A stretch of DNA of 39,906 nucleotides from JALZAA01 sp035938395 (lineage in GTDB: Bacteria > Actinomycetota > Acidimicrobiia > IMCC26256 > JACDBD01). The position numbers were made by a program, and so were the translations under genes. Numbering within the stretch: the first letter of the stretch is position 1; the number at the start of each line of letters is the position of its first letter. Positions 1 to 6,857 of the stretch are shown here, piece by piece. The stretch is taken from positions 1-39,906 of the forward strand of contig DASZGY010000066.1 in assembly GCA_035938395.1 (NCBI GenBank), written 5' to 3'. Under the pieces are notes generated by a model. The model was not told the DNA's origin, ran no database searches, and saw nothing but the letters and a program-made list of their open reading frames with translations.

Positions 1-3
1 GCA

Positions 4-342
4 GTGGCTGAGATCACCGACGAGTACATGCTCGAGAGGCTGGCGAAAACGAGGAACTACGCACTCCTGCTGCTCAAGCAGGGGCCGAACTGGTCTGCAC
101 CGGATCGTGACCAGATCGTCTGGGAACACGGGCGACGGAACTTCGCACTGAGTGCCGACGGCGTGTTGGCGATCGTTTGTCCGATCGCTGACGACAGCTC
201 GTGGTGCGGCATCGGCATCTTCGACGCCTCGGACGAGGAGGCCGCGCGGATCATGGACGACGATCCCGGAGTGAAAGCCGGCGTCTTCGAGTACGAGATC
301 CACCCTGTGCGTGGCTTTCCGGAAAGTGCGTTGCCCGCCTAG
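4..342 (+). CDS. YCII-related (YciI-like) small protein
   Basis: This gene encodes 112 residues and starts with GTG three bases from the window edge, so the true start could lie upstream. The protein is a compact alpha/beta chain with no signal peptide or membrane segment. The C-terminal half (about residues 75-107) has the pattern of YCII-related dimeric ferredoxin-fold proteins: a run of charged residues, then DDPGVKAGVFEYEIHPVRGF, where a secondary strand carries the substrate-side His/Pro region. Members of that family are small proteins of mostly unknown reaction. The gene ends about 60 bases before the convergent HxlR gene. The family assignment is by motif feel only. Confidence 0.6.
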   Translation: MAEITDEYMLERLAKTRNYALLLLKQGPNWSAPDRDQIVWEHGRRNFALSADGVLAIVCPIADDSSWCGIGIFDASDEEAARIMDDDPGVKAGVFEYEIHPVRGFPESALPA

Positions 343-402
343 GCGTTTGGACCCGCCGGCCGCACCTCGTCATTGCGCGGCCAGGCGTCGCCGAGAGCAG
401 AG

Positions 403-1062
403 TCAGGCAGGGGCTTCGGCGTCGGCGTCTTCGCCGGATCCAGTGAGCCGTCGGAGCGCTTCTGGGTTTCCTTCGAAGGCAGCACCGCGCGTACGCGCAG
501 TTGCGAGGTCGAGGTCGCGCATGAGTACGTCCATGACGACCGGCGGTGGACCGCTCATGATGGCGTCCGGGTTCTCGGCCGTCCCCGGGCGCACCCGCAC
601 CGTTCCCTCGACGGTTTCGATCACCATCGGCTGGTCGCCGGTGCGGACCTCGATCGTGACGGGGGGACGCGCAGGCGTGTGATCACTGAGGCGGTACTCG
701 AGCGGGACGACGAGCCAGTGGCTGCGAAACGCCGCGTCCTCTGACGCTTCCTCGAGAAGCGGCATGCCCCACAGACCCAGCGCGGTGAGCACCGGCTTGA
801 GCGCCTCGCCACGCGGCGTGAGACGAAACAGGGTCGTCGCAATCGGCGGCGGGGCGGCGTCTCGGGTGATGATCCCGTTCTCCTCGAGCTCGCGCAGACG
901 GTCGGCGAGCAGGTTGGTGGCGATGCCGGGCAACCCGTCCTTCAGGTCGGTGTAGCGGGCGGCCCCGCGGTTCAGCAGCTCCCGAACGATGAGGAGCGTC
1001 CAGCGATCGCCGACGACGTCGAGCGCTCGCGCCGCCGGGCAGTACTGGTCGTAGGTGCGCAT
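403..1062 (-). CDS. HxlR-family transcriptional regulator with C-terminal SCP2-like domain
   Basis: The protein has 219 residues. Residues 1-95 form the HxlR winged helix: the N-terminal Cys (C8 in QYCPAARALDVVGDRWTLL), then the recognition region around LPGIATNLLADRLRELEENG. HxlR proteins are usually about 110-130 residues, so this is a long variant. The extra C-terminal half (about 120-210) resembles the sterol-carrier-like domain seen on some actinobacterial HxlR regulators and may bind a hydrophobic ligand. The start is an ATG six bases after a near-consensus -10 (TATGAT), so the mRNA is probably leaderless. It is divergent from the DHA2 exporter at 1170, and by position it probably controls that gene and itself. 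Confidence 0.85.
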   Translation of the reverse strand: MRTYDQYCPAARALDVVGDRWTLLIVRELLNRGAARYTDLKDGLPGIATNLLADRLRELEENGIITRDAAPPPIATTLFRLTPRGEALKPVLTALGLWGMPLLEEASEDAAFRSHWLVVPLEYRLSDHTPARPPVTIEVRTGDQPMVIETVEGTVRVRPGTAENPDAIMSGPPPVVMDVLMRDLDLATARTRGAAFEGNPEALRRLTGSGEDADAEAPA

Positions 1063-1068
1063 AGCATC

Positions 1069-1096
1069 ATCATACCCGGGATTCTTAGAATCTCAA
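1069..1096 (-). promoter_or_regulatory. Promoter of the HxlR gene
   Basis: On the minus strand TTGAGA (1091-1096) is followed after 16 bases by TATGAT (1069-1074), and the ATG of the regulator lies 6 bases further. This is close to sigma-A consensus and implies a leaderless transcript. Confidence 0.65.
1081..1091. promoter_or_regulatory. Candidate operator palindrome between the HxlR and MFS genes
   Basis: ATTCT-T-AGAAT is a perfect 5+1+5 palindrome inside the spacer of the HxlR promoter. A second inverted repeat, TCAAG (1093-1097) and CTTGA (1104-1108), lies beside it and overlaps the -35 boxes of both divergent promoters. A regulator bound here would block both genes. The role is inferred from position. 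Confidence 0.45.
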
Positions 1097-1104
1097 GCTT
1101 CCCC

Positions 1105-1133
1105 TTGACTATCTCAACTAACCACTTTAGTCT
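1105..1133 (+). promoter_or_regulatory. Promoter of the DHA2 exporter gene
   Basis: TTGACT (1105-1110), a 17-base spacer, then TAGTCT (1128-1133). The expected start near 1140 leaves a leader of about 30 bases with a strong GAGGAGG ribosome-binding site before the GTG at 1170. A GACTA...TAGTC inverted repeat (1107-1111 and 1128-1132) spans the two boxes. Confidence 0.55.
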
Positions 1134-1169
1134 CTGGGCCGCAAGCGCACGCGACCCGAGGAGGCTGAG

Positions 1170-2897
1170 GTGGACTTCGCCGTCAAGACCACAGACCGGA
1201 CCGTCAGATCGCACCGAGCACCGAAGGCCGCCGCGCCGCGACGCAAGGGCCCGATCCTCCTCGCACTGTGCCTGGCCGCGCTGATCATCAACATCGACGT
1301 CACGATCGTGAACGTCGCGCTGCCGAGCCTCGTCCGCGAACTTGGCGCCACCACGACGAGCCTGCAGTGGGTGGTCGACGCCTACACACTCGTGTTCGCG
1401 GCCCTCATCCTCGCCGCCGGCAGCCTCAGCGACCGGGTGGGGCGCAAGGGCGTCCTGCTCCTCGGCCTCGCGGTCTTCGGCGCCGGCAGTCTCGCCGGTT
1501 CGCTCGCCACCTCCTCGGAGCAGCTGATCGCAGCCCGAGTGATCATGGGGCTCGGAGCGGCGGCGATCTTCCCGTCGACGCTGTCGCTGATCTCCAACGT
1601 CTTCACCGAGCGCAAAGAACGCGCCAAGGCCATCGGCCTGTGGGGCGCCACCACCGGGGTCGGCGTCGCCACCGGTCCGATCGTCGGCGGCTGGCTCCTC
1701 GAAGACTTCTGGTGGGGCAGCGTCTTCCTCTTCATGGTCCCGGTGGCGGCGGTCGTCGCCGCGCTCGTCGCGTGGACCGTTCCGACGTCGCGGGATCCGG
1801 CTGCCCCGCCGATCGACTGGCGGGGACTGGTGCTCTCCAGCCTCGGCATGGGCACGCTGATCTTCAGCATCATCCAGGCGCCGCATTGGGGATGGGGCTC
1901 CGCTCGTACCCTCGCCGCCGTCGCCGCCGGCCTGGTGATCCTCGCAGTGTTCATCAACGTGGAACGACACATGGCGCGCCCGATGCTCGACGTGCGGCTG
2001 TTTCGGAACCCCCGCTTCACCGCCGCCAGCGGCTCCATCACCATCGCGTTCTTGATCCTCGGCGGGTTCACCTTCCTGATCACCCAGTACTTCCAGTTCA
2101 TCAAGAGCTACACACCGCTCGGCACCGGCGTTCGCCTCCTGCCCGTCGCGACCGCCATCGCCGTCGCCGCACTCGTGGGGACACGGCTCGCGGTGCGGAT
2201 CGGCAACAAAGCTGTCGTCGCCACCGGCCTGACCCTCTGGGGCGTCACCATGCTCTGGATCGCCACCAACGACGCGTCGACTTCCTACCTCGCTCTCGCC
2301 GGTCAGATGGTCGTGGGAGGCGGCGGCCTCGGCCTCATCACCGCCCCCGCCACCGAGGCGATCATGGGCGCCGTTCCGACCGCCAAGGCCGGCGTCGGAT
2401 CCGCCGTCAACGACGCAACCCGGCTCTTCGGCACCGCGCTCGGCGTCGCCGTGACCGGCAGCGTGGCCGCCTCGCTCTACACCAACCGCCTCGACGAACG
2501 GATCCCCCGCCGCCTTCCCGCGCAAGCCGTCAACGCCGCGAGAGGCTCGGTTGGCGGCGCGCTCGTCGCTGCACAAAGCCTCCAGCACGCGGGCCTCGCA
2601 GCCCCCGCCCACCAGTTGAGCACCGCGGCGAGCGACGCCTTCATCCACAGCCTCAACGGCACCTATCCGATCCTCGGCGCCATCGCCCTCGCCGGCGCAC
2701 TCATGGCCGCCATCCTCCTCCCTTCGCGACCTCAGCCACCGACCACCACCGACGCGCCACCAGCCCGCTCACCCGAACTGAACAGTCCGCCGGTGCCGAT
2801 CGTCGAGCCAGCTCGCACGGAGCCAGCGCTGGCGACCGCCGGCGTCGACGTTGAGCACCAACGTCGGCACGCATCGCGCCAACGTCCCCGCGGCTGA
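1170..2897 (+). CDS. DHA2-family (EmrB/QacA-type, 14-TM) MFS drug exporter
   Basis: This protein of 575 residues is predicted to be a proton-driven exporter in the cytoplasmic membrane. About 14 hydrophobic helices run from residue 30 to 515. TM1 carries the DHA2 signature DVTIVNVALPSL, the TM2-3 loop carries motif A (GSLSDRVGRKGVLLLG), and TM5 carries the antiporter motif C-like GATTGVGVATGPIVGGWLL. The start is GTG, chosen because GAGGAGG lies just upstream and the protein then reads MDFAVKT. A Pro-rich hydrophilic tail of about 55 residues follows the last helix. The divergent HxlR gene is the likely regulator. The substrate cannot be read from sequence; HxlR-controlled DHA2 pumps often export xenobiotics. 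Confidence 0.9.
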   Translation: MDFAVKTTDRTVRSHRAPKAAAPRRKGPILLALCLAALIINIDVTIVNVALPSLVRELGATTTSLQWVVDAYTLVFAALILAAGSLSDRVGRKGVLLLGLAVFGAGSLAGSLATSSEQLIAARVIMGLGAAAIFPSTLSLISNVFTERKERAKAIGLWGATTGVGVATGPIVGGWLLEDFWWGSVFLFMVPVAAVVAALVAWTVPTSRDPAAPPIDWRGLVLSSLGMGTLIFSIIQAPHWGWGSARTLAAVAAGLVILAVFINVERHMARPMLDVRLFRNPRFTAASGSITIAFLILGGFTFLITQYFQFIKSYTPLGTGVRLLPVATAIAVAALVGTRLAVRIGNKAVVATGLTLWGVTMLWIATNDASTSYLALAGQMVVGGGGLGLITAPATEAIMGAVPTAKAGVGSAVNDATRLFGTALGVAVTGSVAASLYTNRLDERIPRRLPAQAVNAARGSVGGALVAAQSLQHAGLAAPAHQLSTAASDAFIHSLNGTYPILGAIALAGALMAAILLPSRPQPPTTTDAPPARSPELNSPPVPIVEPARTEPALATAGVDVEHQRRHASRQRPRG

Positions 2898-2982
2898 AGC
2901 GGTCAAACGAGCGATGGAGGCGGTACGCGAGACCGACCAGGACCTCGAACCGCAACACGACCCCCAGCTGCTCGAGCAATAG
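2851..2982 (+). CDS. Possible small ORF overlapping the end of the exporter gene
   Basis: A TTG-started 43-codon frame overlaps the last 47 bases of the exporter gene in another frame and runs on past its stop. Its composition is protein-like (Ala/Glu/Arg-rich amphipathic stretch EAVKRAMEAVRETDQDLEPQ), with a plausible acidic C-terminus. No clear ribosome-binding site is visible. It may be a coupled small protein, the remnant of a frameshifted tail, or chance in GC-rich DNA. From here to the tRNA at 3164 I see no other gene. Confidence 0.25.
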   Translation: MSTNVGTHRANVPAAEAVKRAMEAVRETDQDLEPQHDPQLLEQ

Positions 2983-3122
2983 TCGCGCTCGATCCGCGCG
3001 ACCGAGTCCGAGCCACAGATCGGACTCGCTGAAGGAACGAGATCGACCTTCGTCTCCGGCGCTGCGGTGGAAGCCCCAGGGCGCAGCGTGACGACGGCAG
3101 CTCGAGCAGGTGCGACCGCGCC

Positions 3123-3139
3123 CCCCGACCGAGTCGGGG
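3123..3139 (-). terminator. Hairpin downstream of tRNA-Val
   Basis: A 7-bp perfect stem (3123-3129 with 3133-3139) closes a 3-base loop about 25 bases beyond the tRNA 3' end. There is no T-run, so it is only a candidate terminator or processing structure. Confidence 0.35.
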
Positions 3140-3163
3140 CATACGGAGGGCGAAAACGGGTCG

Positions 3164-3237
3164 TGGGCGCTGCAGGGCTCGAACCTGCGACCTCCGCCTT
3201 GTAAGGGCGGCGCTCTCCGCAACTGAGCTAAGCGCCC
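3164..3237 (-). tRNA. tRNA-Val (anticodon UAC)
   Basis: The 74-nt cloverleaf has all parts: 7-bp acceptor stem GGGCGCU/AGCGCCC, D-stem GCUC/GAGC, anticodon stem CCGCC/GGCGG around loop CUUACAA, T-stem GCAGG/CCUGC with loop UUCGAGC, and discriminator A. The anticodon UAC is at 3201-3203. CCA is not encoded, so it must be added after transcription. Confidence 0.95.
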
Positions 3238-3246
3238 GGGCGCGTC

Positions 3247-3252
3247 ACGTTA
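3247..3252 (-). promoter_or_regulatory. Candidate -10 box for tRNA-Val
   Basis: TAACGT on the minus strand ends 9 bases before the tRNA 5' end. No convincing -35 is visible. Confidence 0.35.
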
Positions 3253-3367
3253 GTTGTCGATGTGTGCGTTCACCGCGGGCAGGCCGGGGCTCGACGGAGC
3301 GTCCGGGGGGAGTTGACGCCCCTCGTCACCCCGGCCCGCCGTCTGCGGCGATCTCGGCGCGGTCCAC

Positions 3368-3406
3368 CGCCGGCCCGGTGCGAGGGGGGATCGCACCGGG
3401 CCGGCG
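3368..3406 (-). terminator. Strong hairpin terminator after the WhiB gene
   Basis: A perfect 16-bp GC-rich stem (3368-3383 with 3391-3406) closes a 7-base loop. It begins 13 bases after the WhiB stop codon. There is no U-tract, as is common for actinobacterial terminators. The 130 bases between it and tRNA-Val hold nothing else I recognise. Confidence 0.7.
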
Positions 3407-3419
3407 CCTCGCCGTCACG

Positions 3420-3746
3420 TCATGCGGACTGGGGTACGAGCTGACCCCACTCGTCGTAGACGGGCTCGGGCGGCCGCACCTTCGGCGGACGGCCGCGCTT
3501 GCGCTTCTGGGCCAGCACCTTGCCGTTGGCGAACAGCTCGCCACCCCAGACGCCCCACGGCTCACGCCGCGCCTGGGCCGCCTCGAGGCAGGCCTCGCGC
3601 ACCGGGCACGCCCGGCAGAACGCCTTGGCCCGCGCGATGTCATCGAGCTGCTCGGAGAAGAACAGTTCGATGAGCGACGCCGAACCGTCACGACATCGGG
3701 CGTCGAGCCGCCAGGGCTCCTCTTCTGTGATCTCGATGGCGAACAT
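3420..3746 (-). CDS. whiB7: WhiB7/WblC-like iron-sulfur transcription regulator
   Basis: The protein has 108 residues. Four cysteines, C18, C44, C47 and C53 (CxxC followed by CxxxxxC), are the ligands of a 4Fe-4S cluster. They are followed by the WhiB turn GVWGG (65-69) in the context EPWGVWGGE, then a basic tail with an AT-hook core RGRP (84-87). The EPWGVWGGE plus RGRP combination is the mark of WhiB7/WblC, which partners the principal sigma factor to activate intrinsic antibiotic-resistance genes. The ATG is preceded by AGGGGA. Upstream lie a terminator hairpin and a small ORF with its own promoter, the same layout as the attenuated whiB7 leaders known from mycobacteria and Streptomyces. 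The WhiB family is certain; the WhiB7 subgroup is likely. Confidence 0.85.
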   Translation of the reverse strand: MFAIEITEEEPWRLDARCRDGSASLIELFFSEQLDDIARAKAFCRACPVREACLEAAQARREPWGVWGGELFANGKVLAQKRKRGRPPKVRPPEPVYDEWGQLVPQSA

Positions 3747-3836
3747 CGCCGTGCTTCCCCTGTCTTCGGTTGTCGTCTCGGTCGCTTGCTGCTTGGTCGT
3801 CGTCTCCGCTGGTCAAACGGGGCCTGGAACGCAGAA

Positions 3837-3862
3837 AGGCCGCCGGGTTGCCCCGGCGGCCT
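3837..3862 (-). terminator. Intrinsic terminator/possible attenuator in the WhiB leader
   Basis: A perfect 11-bp stem (3837-3847 with 3852-3862) closes a 4-base loop and is followed on the minus strand by TTTCTGCGTT. It lies 28 bases after the small ORF and about 90 bases before the WhiB start codon. I see no promoter between it and WhiB, so it could act as a conditional terminator; it could equally just end the small-ORF transcript. Confidence 0.65.
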
Positions 3863-3890
3863 GGTGGGTGCTCTTGCGGTAGCTGGATCG

Positions 3891-4076
3891 CTACGGCGAG
3901 GTCACTCGCAGCCGCCGGGGCCGACCGTGCTTGTGGTCGATGGTGGTCACACCGAGGCTCGGCATGGTCGACCACGAGCCGTTCGTCGGCATCGCGCAGG
4001 CAAAGGCCGAGGCCGACCGGGCGCGCGCGACGCCGACGACGGCTGCCTGCTGGCGCATCGTCGGGTAGCTGGCCAC
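3891..4076 (-). CDS. Small leader ORF upstream of the WhiB gene
   Basis: This 61-codon ORF starts with GTG, with AAGGA 8 bases upstream (4085-4089), and sits about 31 bases downstream of the predicted transcription start. An internal ATG at 4058 would give 55 residues. The sequence (VASYPTMRQQ, an Ala/Val-rich segment, then a basic HGRPRRLRV end) matches no family I know. Its position between a promoter and a terminator preceding a WhiB7-like gene suggests a regulatory upstream ORF, whose translation would set read-through. A stand-alone small protein is the alternative. The longer frame starting at 4145 is rejected because it begins upstream of the -10 box. Confidence 0.5.
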   Translation of the reverse strand: MASYPTMRQQAAVVGVARARSASAFACAMPTNGSWSTMPSLGVTTIDHKHGRPRRLRVTSP

Positions 4077-4113
4077 GGGGTCGGTCCTTCCGGTCTTGTC
4101 GGTCAAGGCAACA

Positions 4114-4141
4114 AGGTTACACGTCAGCCGATGGCCGTCAA
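4114..4141 (-). promoter_or_regulatory. Promoter of the WhiB leader transcript
   Basis: On the minus strand TTGACG (4136-4141) is followed after 16 bases by TAACCT (4114-4119). Initiation near 4107 gives a leader of about 360 bases before WhiB. Confidence 0.55.
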
Positions 4142-4161
4142 ACAATTTCTCCGTCGGGACC

Positions 4162-4167
4162 TAGGCT
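4162..4167 (+). promoter_or_regulatory. -10 box of a leaderless transcript (serine hydrolase)
   Basis: TAGGCT, 8 bases before the ATG at 4176. Confidence 0.5.
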
Positions 4168-4175
4168 CGCCTGCC

Positions 4176-5336
4176 ATGACGATCACTGAGGCAGTACCCG
4201 ACCTCGCCGCCGTCACCGACCTCCTCGAGCGGCGGCGAGCTGACGGCTGGCACGACGGGGCGCAGTGCTACGTGTCCCGGAACGGCGACGTCCTGCTGGA
4301 CGTGACCGTCGGCGAATCCCGCCCCGGGCGTCGACTCGAGGTCGACGACCTCATGCTCCTCTACTCCGCCGGCAAGCCCGTGACCGTGGTCGCGACCCTC
4401 CAGCTCTGGGAGCAGGGCAAGCTCGCTCTCGACGACCGGATCGCCGAGTACGTCGACGGCTGGGGCGCCGGCAAGGAGCGGTGCACGATCCGCCACGTGC
4501 TCACGCACACCGGCGGCTTCCCGAACGCGGACACCAAGCTGTTCGACGCCGACCTGCCCTACGACGAGGTCGTCGCGCGCATCGCGGCGTCACCGGCGCA
4601 GTGGGAGCCCGGCACTGACGCCGCGTATCACCCGTCGAGCGGCTGGAAGATCCTCGGCGCGATCGTCGAGCGGGTCGACGGTCGTCCGATCGACCGGTAC
4701 GTCCGGGAGGAAGTGTTCGCGCCTCTCGGCATCGAGAACATGCGCCTGGGCATCCCGCAGGTCGAGCAATCGACACTTGGGGAGCGAATTGCTCCCGTGT
4801 ACTGGCGCGGGCACGTCCTGCCGGTCGTGGACGCGGACGGAAGCCTGCAGATGGTCCCGTACAAGGTCGATCAGTTCCACAACGAGCCGCACTTCGTCGC
4901 CAAGGTCGAGCCCGGCGGCGGGATGCGCGGGCCCGCCCGGGAGCTCGGCCGCTTCTACGAATCGCTGCTGGGCATGGGGCCTTCGGTGCTCGACCCGCGC
5001 ACGGTCGAGGTCATGGGCGCCGTGCACCGCTACGGCATCAAAGACCGGCTGTTCCGGCAGAACATCCCGTGGGGCCTCGGGGTGCAGGTCGCGTTCACGG
5101 GCGGGACGGGCCGCCGCGTGTTCGGCCACGGCGGCATGGCGTCGTCCCGCGCGCTCGCCGATCCCGAGTTCGGCCTCGTGATGGTGGTCGTCTCGAATGG
5201 GCTGACCGGGTTCGTCGAAGCGGAGCAGCGCCTGTTCGAGGTCACCGACGCCGTCTACTCGGCGCTCGGCGAGGATGTCGCCCGCACGCGCCAGCGCGCC
5301 GTGCCGCTCGGGGAGCTGTACGGGTTCAGCACGTAA
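4176..5336 (+). CDS. Serine hydrolase of the class C beta-lactamase/esterase fold
   Basis: The protein has 386 residues. The frame is open back to 3264, but the ATG at 4176 is chosen because the upstream part has no protein character and a -10 box sits 8 bases before it. The nucleophile motif SxxK is S64-AG-K67 (LLYSAGKPVT). Y151 in YHPSSGW is the second catalytic element, and FGHGGMASS near the C-terminus is the third, with HGG in place of KTG, as in EstB-type esterases and many actinobacterial lipid-ester hydrolases. HVLTHTGGF (around 107-115) is a family hallmark. There is no signal peptide, so it is probably cytoplasmic and more likely an esterase than a penicillin-resistance enzyme. Its 3' end overlaps the convergent phosphatase gene by 11 bases. 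Confidence 0.88.
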   Translation: MTITEAVPDLAAVTDLLERRRADGWHDGAQCYVSRNGDVLLDVTVGESRPGRRLEVDDLMLLYSAGKPVTVVATLQLWEQGKLALDDRIAEYVDGWGAGKERCTIRHVLTHTGGFPNADTKLFDADLPYDEVVARIAASPAQWEPGTDAAYHPSSGWKILGAIVERVDGRPIDRYVREEVFAPLGIENMRLGIPQVEQSTLGERIAPVYWRGHVLPVVDADGSLQMVPYKVDQFHNEPHFVAKVEPGGGMRGPARELGRFYESLLGMGPSVLDPRTVEVMGAVHRYGIKDRLFRQNIPWGLGVQVAFTGGTGRRVFGHGGMASSRALADPEFGLVMVVVSNGLTGFVEAEQRLFEVTDAVYSALGEDVARTRQRAVPLGELYGFST

Positions 5337-6117
5337 CCCGGGTGAGCTCGAGCATCGACGCGTGCACGGCAGGAGGTCCGGCGACGATGTCTCCCGACGT
5401 GAGCCAGGCTCGATCGTCGCCCGACCAGTCGGTCACCACTCCCCCGGCCTCGCGCACGAGCAGCGCGCCCGCGGCCACGTCCCACGGGCCGAGCGCCTGC
5501 TCGAAGTAACCGTCGAAGACACCGGCGGCGGTCCACGCGAGGTCGAGGCTCGCCGATCCCGCCCGCCGCAGGTCCTCGAACCGAAGCAGCGCTGCCTCGA
5601 ACACCGGGAGGTACTCGTCGAGGCGGTCCGCCTTTGCACGGAACGGGAACCCGGTGGCACAGATCGCTCGCTCGGCGTCGCGCTCGCTGACCGTCACGGG
5701 CTCGCCGTTGGCGAACGCCCCGCCGCCCTTGCTCGCCGTGTACGTGACGCCGAGCAGTGGCGCGTGCACGACCCCGACGACGGGTACGCCGTGTTGCACG
5801 AGCGCCACCGAGACGCCGACCGCCGGGAAGCCGTGCAGGAAGTTGGCGGTCCCGTCCAACGGGTCCACGAACCAGCCCACGTCGCCGCGTGTGCCGCCGC
5901 CTTCCTCGCCGAAGAACGGCAGGGACGGCGACTCACGCTCGAGAACCTCCCGCACGGCCGACTCGCTGCTGGTGTCGACGTCGCTGACCCAGTCGCCGGG
6001 CGCCTTCTCGCGCGCGTTCCCCGCCGAGCCGAAGCCCTCTGCGACGATCGCGCCGCCGACGCCGGCAGCGCGCTCCGCGGCGCGCAGCAGCGAGGGAAGG
6101 TCGAGCTCGTCGGTCAC
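5326..6117 (-). CDS. Inositol monophosphatase family protein (first of two)
   Basis: The protein has 263 residues. Metal-binding motifs of the lithium-sensitive phosphatase fold are complete: GEEGG (E71, E72), DPLDGT (85-90), and PWDVAAGALLVREAGG near residue 205. Substrates in this family include inositol-1-phosphate, histidinol phosphate, fructose-1,6-bisphosphate and PAP; sequence alone does not choose. The open frame continues upstream, but the GTG at 6115-6117 is preferred because it overlaps the stop of the preceding gene as GTGA and begins the homologous region. It is the last gene of an overlapping three-gene operon with the second phosphatase and mobA. Confidence 0.85.
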   Translation of the reverse strand: MTDELDLPSLLRAAERAAGVGGAIVAEGFGSAGNAREKAPGDWVSDVDTSSESAVREVLERESPSLPFFGEEGGGTRGDVGWFVDPLDGTANFLHGFPAVGVSVALVQHGVPVVGVVHAPLLGVTYTASKGGGAFANGEPVTVSERDAERAICATGFPFRAKADRLDEYLPVFEAALLRFEDLRRAGSASLDLAWTAAGVFDGYFEQALGPWDVAAGALLVREAGGVVTDWSGDDRAWLTSGDIVAGPPAVHASMLELTRVTC

Positions 6118-6857
6118 GACGGGAGGGCCGGGCGGACCGCGTCGAGCAACTCCGGCGTGGCCGCCGCCAAGAGCTGTCGCCGGGCGTCGGTTTCCGTGAC
6201 GACGAGCTCCCCGCCGTGCGCGTCGACGACCACCGCGCCCGCCTCGCGGCACACGAGGACGCCGCCCAGGTAGTCCCACGGCGCCTGCCAGCTCGTGAGG
6301 TAGGCGTCGAGCGCGCCGGAGGCCACGTCGCACAGCTCGAGTGCCGCCGAGCCGAGCGACCGGAACTGCTTCCACGGCAGTCGCTGTTGCGGCGTCCCCG
6401 AGAAGCAGACCACTGCCTCACCGACCTGCTGCACCGCGGACGGCGTCACGCCTTCACCGTCCCGCCACGCGCCCGCGCCGCGCACAGCGGTCGTGCGCAC
6501 CCCTGTCGCCTGGTTGGTGACGAGGGCACAGAGCGGTCCGTCGGCGTCGACCGCGCACAGGGAGATCGACCAGTACGGGATTTCGCGGGAGCAGTTGGTG
6601 GAGCCATCGACGGGATCGAGGACGACGGTGATCGCGGCGTCATCGCGTCCGGAGCGCCCGGACTCTTCGCTGAGGACCGCGACATCCGCGTCGTGCAGGA
6701 TCGGCAGCACCGCCGCGTCGGCGACGAGGTCGAGCGCGTACTGCCCCGGCCGTTCAGTACGCGCTCGACGGGCTGCGCCGGTCAATGGCTCGAGCGCGGT
6801 CCTCACCGCCTTCGCGGCGTCATCGAACACCGAGAGGAGCTCGTCGGCCGTCATCAC
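6114..6857 (-). CDS. Inositol monophosphatase family protein (second, divergent)
   Basis: The protein has 247 residues. It has SEES (E64, E65), LDPVDGSTN (80-88) and APWDYLGGVLVCREAGA, so the metal sites are intact, but it is clearly diverged from its neighbour. The start is either GTG at 6857 (4-nt overlap with mobA) or ATG at 6854 (1-nt TGATG overlap); both imply coupling. Two phosphatases in a row could act as a heteromer or on related substrates. In actinobacteria such proteins also dephosphorylate histidinol phosphate or PAP. Substrate unknown. Confidence 0.82.
   Translation of the reverse strand: MMTADELLSVFDDAAKAVRTALEPLTGAARRARTERPGQYALDLVADAAVLPILHDADVAVLSEESGRSGRDDAAITVVLDPVDGSTNCSREIPYWSISLCAVDADGPLCALVTNQATGVRTTAVRGAGAWRDGEGVTPSAVQQVGEAVVCFSGTPQQRLPWKQFRSLGSAALELCDVASGALDAYLTSWQAPWDYLGGVLVCREAGAVVVDAHGGELVVTETDARRQLLAAATPELLDAVRPALPS

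Noticed and set aside
358..382. GGCCGC/GCGGCC inverted repeat after the first gene
   Set aside because: Only 6-bp arms with a 13-base loop; too weak to call a terminator between the convergent genes.
972..2648. 558-codon minus-strand frame antisense to the exporter
   Set aside because: Same GC effect; composition is Gly/Asp/Glu/Arg-rich without any motif, and the exporter on the other strand is unmistakable.
3891..4145. 84-codon version of the WhiB leader ORF
   Set aside because: Its ATG lies upstream of the mapped-by-eye -10 box, so it could not be on the transcript; the shorter GTG start has a good ribosome-binding site.
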